A DNA stretch of 64,000 nt from Flammeovirgaceae bacterium 311 (lineage in GTDB: Bacteria > Bacteroidota > Bacteroidia > Cytophagales > Cyclobacteriaceae), in contig CP004371.1 of assembly GCA_000597885.1 (NCBI GenBank), positions 3,674,501 through 3,738,500 of the forward strand, given 5' to 3'. The notes under the pieces are model-generated. The model worked only from the letters and a program-made list of their open reading frames with translations, searched no databases and was not told the origin of the DNA. Positions 34,638 to 42,169 of this stretch are shown here, piece after piece. How positions within the stretch are numbered: position 1 is the first letter of the stretch; each line of letters opens with the position of its first letter. Made by a program: the position numbers and the translations under genes.

Positions 34638-34796
34638 TTAATAATCTAATTTGAGATTCAGCAGTTGTATTCTTCTTTTCAGGGCATCAATATCAATGCT
34701 GATGCCGTATTTCATTCTGATGTAGCGATGCAGTGCTTCCAGGCGAAGACCACGCTGAACTCCACTAACAAGGGTGTTGTCGATTACGTCACTCAT
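34638..34796 (-). CDS. Small conserved-looking protein
   Basis: 52 residues from ATG 34796 (MSDVIDNTLVSGVQRGLRLEALHRYIRMKYGISIDIDALKRRIQLLNLKLDY in pieces). It is helical and basic, looks like a compact DNA- or RNA-binding helix bundle, and its stop codon abuts a strong terminator. A longer frame to 34871 is unlikely because the added residues lack family character. I do not recognise it. Confidence 0.55.
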   Translation of the reverse strand: MSDVIDNTLVSGVQRGLRLEALHRYIRMKYGISIDIDALKRRIQLLNLKLDY

Positions 34797-34892
34797 AGTA
34801 ATTTTTTTATTCTGGCAGGAATTTGATCTTAAGATAGAAACTTTTATGACAATTTGCCAAAAATAATACATGAACTTTATATTAAAAGTTCC

Positions 34893-37412
34893 TTATAGCC
34901 AACTGGTTACTACAATTGTTTTACGCCATTGCTGCTGATAACCATCTACTCCAAAGACAGAAAGTACTACGATATAGTATCCATTTCTTACACGTTCTCC
35001 GGCATTGTTGGTGCCATTCCAGTTCAAGATTCCTGTCTGGCCTAAGAGCTGGTTATTGGCCAGCCGGTTTATTTCCCTACCGCCTGCATCAAAGATATAA
35101 AGTGTACCACTAAGACCCGGTCTGGGCAAGTGGTAGTGAATGAATGCTACATCATCTACACCATCTGGTGTTGGCTCCACTACTTCAGGCTCTATTGTTA
35201 ATACCGCTGTGCCAGGCTCCAGGGAGCGGGCCTGAAGGTTAGGCAGGCCAGGGCTGCCCCAGTCTGGAGAGGCTGCAGAGGTCCAGTTTGCCCTAAGCAG
35301 GGCAGGCCTTGCAGGATCTATCCGTTCCAGCGAAACTCCCCGCCGGTCGGAAAGCAGCGGGTGGTGCAGGGCATCGGAAAAGGGAGCCACTTCTGCCGGC
35401 TGAAAAGAGGGGGTTAAGAGCACCAGTGTATCACCACTGTTGCGCAGGTTTGGAAATCCCGACAGTTGCACAAAACTGGCAGCAGGAGACTGCGGAAAAG
35501 CTGCCTGCACTGCTCCGGGATTTGGCGTGAGCACCAGAAACGCTTTAGGTGCGAGCAGCAGCAGTTCACTACTAAGTATGGCAGAAGATTTTACGCTGCC
35601 TTCCCTTAAACCCAGGTACCACCCCTGCAGATTTAAATAATCGGCAGTAGGGTTATACAACTCTACCCACTCGGGAGCCCCCGCTAGTGGGTTGTACATG
35701 ATTTCGTTGATCTGTAGGTCTCCGGCTTCTGCTGCTTTGGGAGTGATCACAGCTGCTGTTAGTGTTGCTGCAGCATTACCACTACAATCTCTGAAACCCT
35801 CCAAACGAATGCTGTAGTTACTATCCTGCTGCAGAGGCGCCTCAAGCACCACCACCACCTGCTGACCACGGTGCTGAAGTGCAGTAACGGGCAGCGGGGG
35901 CTCTAATACTACCTCTGCTGAGGTTAAAGCAAGGGGAGAAACATACTCATCAAACAACAGCACCACTTGCTGTGGTCCTGCTGCTACCGCCTGCAGCAGT
36001 TGCGGCGGGCTATTATCCGGGGTAGTATCCAGCACAGCGTTTGGAGCCGCGGGTGTTGCACCTTTTGCATCTGCTGAGGCGCGCCAGTTAAGGGGTTGGC
36101 TGCACTGGCTGTAGGGGTTAATTTGCTCCAGCGACCAGCCTCCTTCTGCCTTGCCTGCCTCACGGTACCAGTTTAAGGTGTAGCTGAGGCTATCAAGTAC
36201 AATGCCTCCGGAGCTGTGGGTGAGCTGTAAACTGCCGCCACTGTTGCTAAGGTTCTTCCAGCCCTGCACCTCTGCTACCGGCCCATATGCTGCATACGGC
36301 TCCTGCCGGCCTGCCGGCACCAGCAGCACATAGGCACCTGGCGCCAGTACGAAATCGGGCAGGCGGCCGCCACTCAGGCGCAAATCCTGCAAATTATAGG
36401 GTGTATCAGATGCATTGAACAATTCCACAAACTCGGCGTCGGCCGCTGTCGGTAATACCACGGGCTGCGGTCTAAGGGTTCCTTTAGGGTTAGGGTCTGC
36501 AAATATTTCATTGATCACCACATCCCGATATTGAGGGCCGGGTGTGTAGACAAAGCTTAAGCTGGTAGGGGACAGGGCATCACCCGCTGCCGCGGGTATA
36601 ATGCCTGTAGCAGTAAGGGTGTAGTTATCCGGATGTAGCGGCGCAACCTCCAGTAGTACCTGGCGGGGATTATCGGCTTGTAAAGTGGCTGACCTGATTT
36701 CTGTCAGCGGACTAAGGCTGTAATTGCTTATATCTTCGGCAGAGGTTCTCTCCACTGTCCTGTTAAAGAGGAGCAGAATTTCCGTGCGGGAGCGGGCTTC
36801 GGCAGACAGTAGCGCCAAATCTGCACCTTCTGCTGTTACCGCTACATCATCGAGTAAAATGCGGGCGGCGGTGCCGCTGCCCTCTTCGCTGCGCCGTACC
36901 TGCCAGCGTATTACCGCATCGGGATTTTGCATGAGTGCCGGCGGCAGGTTAAAACTATAGAGCTGGTAATCTGTATCTGCATTGGGAAAAGCAGTTTCGC
37001 CTCCCACAGCTACAGGATTGCTGAAGCTGGCACCACCATCGGCAGAAAAGCTTAGCAAGAGCCGGGAGGCACGGGTGCCGGTACCATTTCCGGCACTGCG
37101 GGCCCAAAAGCCAAGGCTGGCTTCTTCAAGGCTACTGGCATCCAGCAGCAGGCGTATGTCTGCTGTAAAAGTAGTGGTAGGTTCTGCAACCAGCGCCGCA
37201 CTGCCGCTATTAGCTCCTGTGGTGCTGCGGTAAATGCGGGAACTGTTGCCCACTTCGTTGGCCCACCAGTGGGGTAAGAACTGCACCTGGGTTCCGGCAA
37301 CAAAATTTTCTTCAAAACTTTGGGTGTACGGAATGTTGCTTATCTGCCCAAATACCAAATTTATTCTAAAAAAGAGGCAAAGGGCCAAGGCCATTGTTGC
37401 TGTTCTTTTCAT
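34893..37412 (-). CDS. Secreted lamin-tail-domain protein with FlgD-like C-terminus
   Basis: 839 residues with a signal peptide (ALCLFFRINLVFGQ). An N-terminal jelly-roll-like region (40-200) is followed by Ig-like bacterial domains and two lamin-tail domains, recognisable as VINEIFADPNPKG...AEFVELFNAS and INEIMYNPLAG-APEWVELYNPT. The end (TLYIFDAGGREINRL...GILNWNGTNNAGERVRNGYYIVVLSVF) is the FlgD/gliding-type Ig domain often linked to type IX secretion. Its role may be extracellular nuclease association or adhesion; this is inference. Confidence 0.82.
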   Translation of the reverse strand: MKRTATMALALCLFFRINLVFGQISNIPYTQSFEENFVAGTQVQFLPHWWANEVGNSSRIYRSTTGANSGSAALVAEPTTTFTADIRLLLDASSLEEASLGFWARSAGNGTGTRASRLLLSFSADGGASFSNPVAVGGETAFPNADTDYQLYSFNLPPALMQNPDAVIRWQVRRSEEGSGTAARILLDDVAVTAEGADLALLSAEARSRTEILLLFNRTVERTSAEDISNYSLSPLTEIRSATLQADNPRQVLLEVAPLHPDNYTLTATGIIPAAAGDALSPTSLSFVYTPGPQYRDVVINEIFADPNPKGTLRPQPVVLPTAADAEFVELFNASDTPYNLQDLRLSGGRLPDFVLAPGAYVLLVPAGRQEPYAAYGPVAEVQGWKNLSNSGGSLQLTHSSGGIVLDSLSYTLNWYREAGKAEGGWSLEQINPYSQCSQPLNWRASADAKGATPAAPNAVLDTTPDNSPPQLLQAVAAGPQQVVLLFDEYVSPLALTSAEVVLEPPLPVTALQHRGQQVVVVLEAPLQQDSNYSIRLEGFRDCSGNAAATLTAAVITPKAAEAGDLQINEIMYNPLAGAPEWVELYNPTADYLNLQGWYLGLREGSVKSSAILSSELLLLAPKAFLVLTPNPGAVQAAFPQSPAASFVQLSGFPNLRNSGDTLVLLTPSFQPAEVAPFSDALHHPLLSDRRGVSLERIDPARPALLRANWTSAASPDWGSPGLPNLQARSLEPGTAVLTIEPEVVEPTPDGVDDVAFIHYHLPRPGLSGTLYIFDAGGREINRLANNQLLGQTGILNWNGTNNAGERVRNGYYIVVLSVFGVDGYQQQWRKTIVVTSWL

Positions 37413-37465
37413 ATAAAAGAAAATTTTGTTGTACTTTTGCCAGTCATTAAATAACCTAATAACAA

Positions 37466-38461
37466 ATGAAACTGGCGGTAGTTGGCGCCACCGGTCTGGT
37501 GGGCACCGAAATTCTTAAAGTACTGGAAGAAAGAAACTTCGAGTTCGACGAGTTGTACCCTGTAGCTTCTGAGCGCTCAGTGGGTAAACAGGTGAAGTTT
37601 AAGGGAAAGGAATATGCCATTATTGGCATGAAAGAGGCTATTGCCAAAAAGCCTGACATTGCTATTTTTTCTGCCGGCGGAGGTACTTCCCTGGAATGGG
37701 CTCCCCAGTTTGCAGAAGTAGGTACGATCGTTATCGATAACTCATCTGCCTGGCGCATGAACCCTAAGAATAAACTGGTGGTGCCGGAGGTAAATGGCGA
37801 TGTGCTGCGCATCGACGACCGAGTTATTGCAAACCCTAACTGCTCTACCATACAAATGGTGCTGGCCCTGGCGCCCCTGCACAAGCAATACCGCATTAAG
37901 CGTATTGTGGTTTCTACTTACCAGTCTGTAACCGGTACCGGGAAAAACGCTGTTGACCAGCTAATGGCAGAGCGGGCAGGCCAGAAGGTAGAAAACGGGC
38001 CTTATCCATATCGGATCGACCTTAACCTGCTGCCTCAGATTGATGTATTCATGGACAATGGCTACACCAAAGAGGAGATGAAGATGGTGAATGAAACCAA
38101 GAAAATTATGGGCGACGACAGCATTCAGGTAACTGCTACCTGCGTGCGTGTACCTGTAATGGGTGGACACTCCGAGGCGGTAAACGTAGAGTTCGAAGAA
38201 GATTATACGCTGGAGGAAGTACGCCGCCTGCTAAGCCAGACTCCTGGCGTGGTGGTGGAAGATGATCCTGCCAATAAAGTTTATCCGATGCCTTTGAACT
38301 CTCATGGCCGCGATGAAGTATTTGTTGGACGCCTGCGCCGTGATGAGTCGCAGCCAAAAACACTCAATATGTGGATTGTAGCCGATAACCTTCGTAAGGG
38401 TGCTGCAACCAACGCAGTGCAGATTGCCGAGTTTATGCTGGAGCATAGCCTGGTGCATTAG
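37466..38461 (+). CDS. asd: Aspartate-semialdehyde dehydrogenase
   Basis: 331 residues. N-terminal NADP motif AVVGATGLVGTEILKVLEER, IFSAGGGTSLEW, the nucleophile C126 in IANPNCSTIQMV, and the GGHSEAV motif with the general-base His. It reduces aspartyl phosphate to aspartate semialdehyde for lysine, threonine and methionine. The polyamine dehydrogenase at 14086 also uses this product. A -7-like TACTTTTG at 37432-37439 lies 27 bp before the start. Confidence 0.97.
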   Translation: MKLAVVGATGLVGTEILKVLEERNFEFDELYPVASERSVGKQVKFKGKEYAIIGMKEAIAKKPDIAIFSAGGGTSLEWAPQFAEVGTIVIDNSSAWRMNPKNKLVVPEVNGDVLRIDDRVIANPNCSTIQMVLALAPLHKQYRIKRIVVSTYQSVTGTGKNAVDQLMAERAGQKVENGPYPYRIDLNLLPQIDVFMDNGYTKEEMKMVNETKKIMGDDSIQVTATCVRVPVMGGHSEAVNVEFEEDYTLEEVRRLLSQTPGVVVEDDPANKVYPMPLNSHGRDEVFVGRLRRDESQPKTLNMWIVADNLRKGAATNAVQIAEFMLEHSLVH

Positions 38462-38485
38462 TAGCTGCTCATTTCGTATTTAAGG

Positions 38486-38518
38486 AAGCCCTGCCATCTG
38501 GTAGGGCTTTTCTGTTTT
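38486..38518 (+). terminator. Terminator of asd
   Basis: AAGCCCT at 38486-38492 and AGGGCTT at 38503-38509, with CC/GG inside, followed by TTCTGTTTT. Confidence 0.75.
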
Positions 38519-38842
38519 AGGAAGATACTTTTGTAACTGTTTACCTTTCATTTGCTATCCTGCCCCAGGGCCTGCTGCATAAATTTTTATTATTGGCACA
38601 TAGCCAAAGTTTGCACCCTACGTAAACAGGCTTTAGCTGATTTAATTTGCTATCATCCTCATTACAAACCTGGTATAAAGTTATTATTACTTATTTACCA
38701 GCGCAACAAGTCTCTAAACTGGCAGATTAACGGTTCATATACACAACAAAAGGCAACAATTTTTTCTCCCGTTTTGCCTAACAATGACCTACAGAACCTG
38801 TTGGAACTGTAATTAATTATTTTTTCTAAAACACTATTTTTT
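38519..38842. other. Gap without recognised gene
   Basis: A 324-bp stretch before the manganese catalase. An 86-codon frame (38552-38812) has no family character and no ribosome binding site. The sequence becomes AT-rich toward the catalase start, as expected for a promoter region, but I could not place a consensus promoter. Confidence 0.5.
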
Positions 38843-39682
38843 ATGTTTTTTTACGATAAGAGACTTCAGTACAAAGTGCGGGTGGACAAGCCAAACCCGC
38901 TGTTTGCTAAAATGCTTCAGCAAGCTATTGGCGGGATAGAGGGAGAAATCCGTGTATGTCTTCAGTACTTGTTCCAGGCGTGGAATTGCCGCGGACCGGA
39001 AAAGTATCGTGATATGCTGCTGGAAACCGGCACAGAAGAAATATCACATATCGAAATGCTTTCTACCGCAGTAGCCCTTAACCTGGAAGGAGCCTCTATG
39101 GCTGTTAAGGAAGATGTTTCTTCTATGAACCCACTGGTACAGCAAATTTTAGGTGGTATGGATCCCCGCCATTACCTTTCTACAGGCATGGGTGCCATGG
39201 CTGCCGATAGCAATGGCGTGCCTTTTAACGGCTCCTGGGTAGTAGGTACTGGTAACCTTGCTGCTGATATGCGTGCCAATGTAATGGCAGAAAGCAGTGG
39301 CCGTATACTGGCTACACGCCTGTTTGAAATGACCGACGACCCCGGTATGCGCGATATGCTTTCGTTCCTGATTGCACGCGATACCATGCACCAGCAACAG
39401 TGGCTGGCAGTGCTGGAAGAAATAGGGGCCTTAACAGACACTGTGCCTAATACCTTCCCGCGCGATCTGGAGAACCAGGAGTTCAACTATAAATTTGTAG
39501 TGACTAACATTCGTCCGGAAGAGTCGATGGCACAGGGCCGCTGGACCCAGGGCCAGTCTCTGGATGGCTACGGGCAGTTTAACGCCGAACCAGGCCGTCC
39601 GCAGGGAGATGTACCAAAACTATCTGATGCCCCCTGGCAGGCACACGATCAGAAGTCGCAAACCAAAAAAGAAGAAAGATAA
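38843..39682 (+). CDS. Manganese catalase
   Basis: 279 residues of the ferritin-like dimanganese catalase family. Ligands can be placed: E35 (IEGEIRVCLQYLFQA), E66 and H69 (TEEISHIEML), E150 (VMAESSGRILA) and H183 (ARDTMHQQQW). The C-terminal tail is polar and lysine-rich. It breaks down hydrogen peroxide in the cytosol. Length is normal. It stands alone with a terminator shared with cysK. Confidence 0.95.
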   Translation: MFFYDKRLQYKVRVDKPNPLFAKMLQQAIGGIEGEIRVCLQYLFQAWNCRGPEKYRDMLLETGTEEISHIEMLSTAVALNLEGASMAVKEDVSSMNPLVQQILGGMDPRHYLSTGMGAMAADSNGVPFNGSWVVGTGNLAADMRANVMAESSGRILATRLFEMTDDPGMRDMLSFLIARDTMHQQQWLAVLEEIGALTDTVPNTFPRDLENQEFNYKFVVTNIRPEESMAQGRWTQGQSLDGYGQFNAEPGRPQGDVPKLSDAPWQAHDQKSQTKKEER

Positions 39683-39710
39683 TCGTTAAGTTGGCTTAAT
39701 GATGAAAAGG

Positions 39711-39745
39711 AAAGAGCACCTACCATAGCTGATGGGTGCTCTTTC
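39711..39745. terminator. Convergent terminator between catalase and cysK
   Basis: AAAGAGCACC at 39711-39720 pairs with GGTGCTCTTT at 39735-39744 around a 14-nt loop. T-rich sequence on both outer sides makes it usable in both directions. Confidence 0.85.
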
Positions 39746-39769
39746 TGATTTTGTGGGGTTCTGAAATAT

Positions 39770-40681
39770 TTAATACAGACCTTCGATGGACAGGTATCTC
39801 TCGCCGGTATCGTAGTTAAAGGTAAGTACCCTGGCACCCTTAGGAATCTCTGCCAGCTTTTTAGCCACTGCCGCTAAAGAGGCTCCTGTAGAAATACCAA
39901 CAAAAATACCTTCTTCTTTAGCTATGCGCTGGGCATATTCAAAAGAGGCTTCCTTGCTCACCTGGATAATGCCATCCAGCAGTTCTGGTTTCATAATGGA
40001 GGGCACAAAACCTGCACCAATGCCCTGCAGCGGGTGCGGACCCGGTGCTCCGCCACTCAATACAGGTGAAAGCTCCGGCTCAACGGCAAATACTTTCAGA
40101 TTCGGGAATTTGTCCTTCAGCACCTCTGCTATCGCTGTAATGTGGCCACCGGTACCCACACCTGTAATCACATAATCAAGACCCTCTGGAAAATCGTTGA
40201 TGATCTCCTGCACCGTAGTTTTGCGGTGTATTTCCAGGTTGGCCGTATTATCAAATTGCTGAGGCATCCAGCTATTGGCTGTGGCCTGTACCAGCTCGCC
40301 GGCCTGTTCAATGGCACCCTTCATACCTTTTTCGCGGGGCGTCAGTACAAACTCGGCACCATAGGCTGCCATTAACTTTCGGCGCTCAACACTCATAGAC
40401 TCCGGCATTACCAGAATCAGCTTATAGCCTTTTACAGCTGCTACCAGGGCAAGGCCAATGCCGGTGTTACCTGAGGTAGGTTCTATAATTACGCTGTCTT
40501 TGTTCAGTACGCCTCTTTGTTCGGCATCTTCGATCATGGCAAGTGCAATACGGTCTTTGATGCTGTTGCCGGGATTATTTTTCTCCAGCTTGATCCAGAC
40601 TTCATGCTGGCTGCCATACAACCTGTTAATGCGTACATGAGGCGTATTGCCAATGATTTCTAAAACATTTTGTGCTTTCAT
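39770..40681 (-). CDS. cysK: Cysteine synthase (O-acetylserine sulfhydrylase)
   Basis: 303 residues. PLP lysine K42 in [10 protein letters not shown], the TSGNTG loop ([13 protein letters not shown]), [13 protein letters not shown] and [14 protein letters not shown] are diagnostic. It combines O-acetylserine with sulfide to make cysteine. It starts 14 bp after cysE ends, so the two form one operon controlled by the upstream tandem leader region (41563-41947). No CysM-type differences are visible. Confidence 0.97.
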   Translation of the reverse strand: MKAQNVLEIIGNTPHVRINRLYGSQHEVWIKLEKNNPGNSIKDRIALAMIEDAEQRGVLNKDSVIIEPTSGNTGIGLALVAAVKGYKLILVMPESMSVERRKLMAAYGAEFVLTPREKGMKGAIEQAGELVQATANSWMPQQFDNTANLEIHRKTTVQEIINDFPEGLDYVITGVGTGGHITAIAEVLKDKFPNLKVFAVEPELSPVLSGGAPGPHPLQGIGAGFVPSIMKPELLDGIIQVSKEASFEYAQRIAKEEGIFVGISTGASLAAVAKKLAEIPKGARVLTFNYDTGERYLSIEGLY

Positions 40682-40695
40682 AGTATGTTCCGGTG

Positions 40696-41529
40696 TTAGA
40701 TTACAAAATTAATTGGTTCGGCAAAGGGGTTCTTTTCCCTTACTTTTATTTCGCTTTTATGATACACTACCGAGTGAGAGGGTACGCTATAAGTTAACCA
40801 TACATTACCACCAATAATACTATTATTGCCAATAATGGTGCTGCCCCCCAGAATGGTGGCGCCGGAGTAAATAATTACCTTATCCTCAATGGTAGGGTGG
40901 CGTTTCTGGTCGGAATAGCCCTTGTCTACATTCAGGGCACCCAGGGTAACGCCCTGATAGATCTTAACACTTTTTCCAATAACGGTTGTTTCGCCTATTA
41001 CAATACCGGTGCCGTGATCTATGGCAAAGGCTTCGCCTATCTGAGCGCCCGGATGAATATCGATACCGGTTTGTCGGTGGGCATATTCAGAAAAAAGTCT
41101 GGGCAGTACTGGTACTTTTAGCTTATATAAGGCATGCGACAGCCGGTGTATGGCAGTAGCATAAAAGCCGGGGTAGGCCAGCAGCACTTCTTCCAGCGAG
41201 CGGGCTGCCGGATCGAACTGCAGAATAGCCTCAGCATCGATGAGCAGCTTTTGGCAAATGCGGGGCAGTTCGTTAAAATAGGCATCTGAAAGATTTGTTC
41301 TTAACTCCTCATCAGGCACTACGCGCTCCAGCAATTGTATAAAACTAGTCTTCAGTACCTGATATTCATGCTGCGTTTCCTCTATGCTGCTAAAGCGTCC
41401 GTGGTAGGGGGTAAACAAAAAATGAAACAGTCTGTCGATCACTGCTTCGGCCTGCTGCTTACCCGGAAAGCCAATAAAGGCTCGCTGGTTCCGCTCAAAA
41501 AGTTGTTGTATAAATTCCTGCTCGCGCAT
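40696..41529 (-). CDS. cysE: Serine O-acetyltransferase
   Basis: 277 residues. A helical N-terminal domain (1-140) precedes the left-handed beta-helix with hexapeptide repeats: [44 protein letters not shown], then [29 protein letters not shown]. The catalytic His and Asp are in the IDHGTG segment. It makes O-acetylserine for CysK. The C-terminus ends PINFVI; a terminal Ile is the feature that lets CysE dock into CysK in the cysteine synthase complex. Gene order is leader A, leader B, cysE, cysK. Confidence 0.95.
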   Translation of the reverse strand: MREQEFIQQLFERNQRAFIGFPGKQQAEAVIDRLFHFLFTPYHGRFSSIEETQHEYQVLKTSFIQLLERVVPDEELRTNLSDAYFNELPRICQKLLIDAEAILQFDPAARSLEEVLLAYPGFYATAIHRLSHALYKLKVPVLPRLFSEYAHRQTGIDIHPGAQIGEAFAIDHGTGIVIGETTVIGKSVKIYQGVTLGALNVDKGYSDQKRHPTIEDKVIIYSGATILGGSTIIGNNSIIGGNVWLTYSVPSHSVVYHKSEIKVREKNPFAEPINFVI

Positions 41530-41562
41530 ATCAAGTTCTATTTAATCATAATTAGGGTTAAC

Positions 41563-41604
41563 AAAAAAGCCCTGCGGGCTATCTAAGGCTCGAAGGGCTT
41601 TTTT
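41563..41604 (-). terminator. Attenuator terminator B (proximal to cysE)
   Basis: On the minus strand the 5' arm AAGCCCTTCG (41600-41591) pairs with CGCAGGGCTT (41576-41567) around a loop, then TTTTTT follows. It lies between leader peptide B and cysE. Its 5' arm is also complementary to CGAAGG at 41658-41663 inside leader B, giving a competing antiterminator. Confidence 0.8.
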
Positions 41605-41631
41605 TAAACTAGTAGAGCGGATTAGCAATTG

Positions 41632-41745
41632 CTAGGCACAACCATACCAGAAATACTCCTTCGGCGAAAGGGTACAACATGCACAACAACAGCAGGGGCT
41701 GAAGGTGGCATTGCTATGGTAATTTGTGCCGGTATGCTGATTCAT
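41632..41745 (-). CDS. Cys-rich leader peptide B of the cysE-cysK attenuator
   Basis: A 37-codon frame from ATG 41745 to TAG 41632. The peptide starts MNQHTGTNYHSNATFSP and then has CCCCACCT (Cys codons 18-21 and 23-24, positions 41694-41674), followed by LSPKEYFWYGCA. Six of seven consecutive codons specify cysteine, just ahead of an intrinsic terminator and the cysteine synthesis genes. The CCCxACCT core is shared with leader A. I infer that ribosome stalling at these codons when Cys-tRNA is short controls read-through. It is too short for normal gene callers. Confidence 0.85.
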   Translation of the reverse strand: MNQHTGTNYHSNATFSPCCCCACCTLSPKEYFWYGCA

Positions 41746-41762
41746 ATTTTCGATTCAGTAAA

Positions 41763-41797
41763 ATAAAAAAGCCCTGCGGGATAATCCGAAGGGCTCT
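41763..41797 (-). terminator. Attenuator terminator A (distal)
   Basis: On the minus strand AGCCCTTCGG (41795-41786) pairs with CCGCAGGGCT (41779-41770), 6 plus 3 bp with one mismatch, followed by TTTTTATTTT. It lies 31 nt after the stop of leader A. Its 5' arm CCCTTCG is complementary to CGAAGGG at 41842-41848 inside leader A. Confidence 0.85.
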
Positions 41798-41825
41798 TCA
41801 TTATTCAGTGATGAACGTAGTCAAA

Positions 41826-41903
41826 TCAACCCAATAATGTTCCCTTCGTTGTGTTGGTACAACAAGCAGGGCAACAGCAGTTTATTGGATAAGCGGTTTT
41901 CAT
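41826..41903 (-). CDS. Cys-rich leader peptide A of the cysE-cysK attenuator
   Basis: A 25-codon frame from ATG 41903 to TGA 41826: MKTAYPIN, CCCPACCT, NTTKGTLLG. Five of seven codons at 41879-41859 encode cysteine. The codons ACG AAG GGA just after the Cys run contain CGAAGGG, which can pair with the 5' arm of terminator A. A promoter lies only about 14-40 bp upstream, so the leader message would have a very short 5' end. The similarity to leader B suggests duplication of one attenuator unit. Confidence 0.85.
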   Translation of the reverse strand: MKTAYPINCCCPACCTNTTKGTLLG

Positions 41904-41916
41904 TTGCTTTGTGATA

Positions 41917-41947
41917 CAAATTAACTACGTGGAAACTTTTAATCAAA
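41917..41947 (-). promoter_or_regulatory. Promoter of the cys leader-cysE-cysK operon
   Basis: On the minus strand TTTG (41947-41944), a 19-nt spacer and TTAATTTG (41924-41917) match the phylum consensus with one mismatch in the -7 box. The start of transcription would fall near 41910, about 7 nt before the leader A ATG. Confidence 0.65.
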
Positions 41948-42065
41948 ATCTTTTACAGGCAATTTTTAGTTCCTGCCCTGCCCACCGGTTAAAGCAGCTT
42001 AAAGCCTGGAAACCTGCTAACGGGAGCATTGATTGTTTTAACGACAGGCGCCCGCTAATGTTTTA

Positions 42066-42090
42066 GGAGGCTGTGGCCTCCGCAGCCTCC
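42066..42090. repeat. GC-rich hairpin upstream of the cys promoter
   Basis: GGAGGCTG at 42066-42073 and CAGCCTCC at 42083-42090, perfect 8-bp arms with a 9-nt loop. It lies between the FAS1 terminator and the cys promoter. Its function is unknown. Confidence 0.5.
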
Positions 42091-42115
42091 GGGAGCAAGG
42101 AGCGCAAATAAAAGG

Positions 42116-42142
42116 AAAACCATGACCAGAAGTCATGGTTTT
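42116..42142 (-). terminator. Terminator of the FAS1 lipoprotein gene
   Basis: AAAACCATGAC at 42116-42126 and GTCATGGTTTT at 42132-42142 form a perfect 11-bp stem with a 5-nt loop, 27 bp past the stop codon. Confidence 0.85.
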
Positions 42143-42169
42143 AGCCTGGATTGACCTTTACCTAATCGA

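Noticed and set aside
38552-38812. 86-codon frame before the manganese catalase
   Set aside because: Composition is not protein-like and there is no start signal.
41771-41872. Pairing of GCCCTGC in the Cys codons of leader A with the terminator 3' arm as the main antiterminator
   Set aside because: A ribosome stalled on those codons would hide this segment, giving the wrong regulatory sign; the CGAAGGG segment after the codons gives the expected sign and occurs in both leaders.
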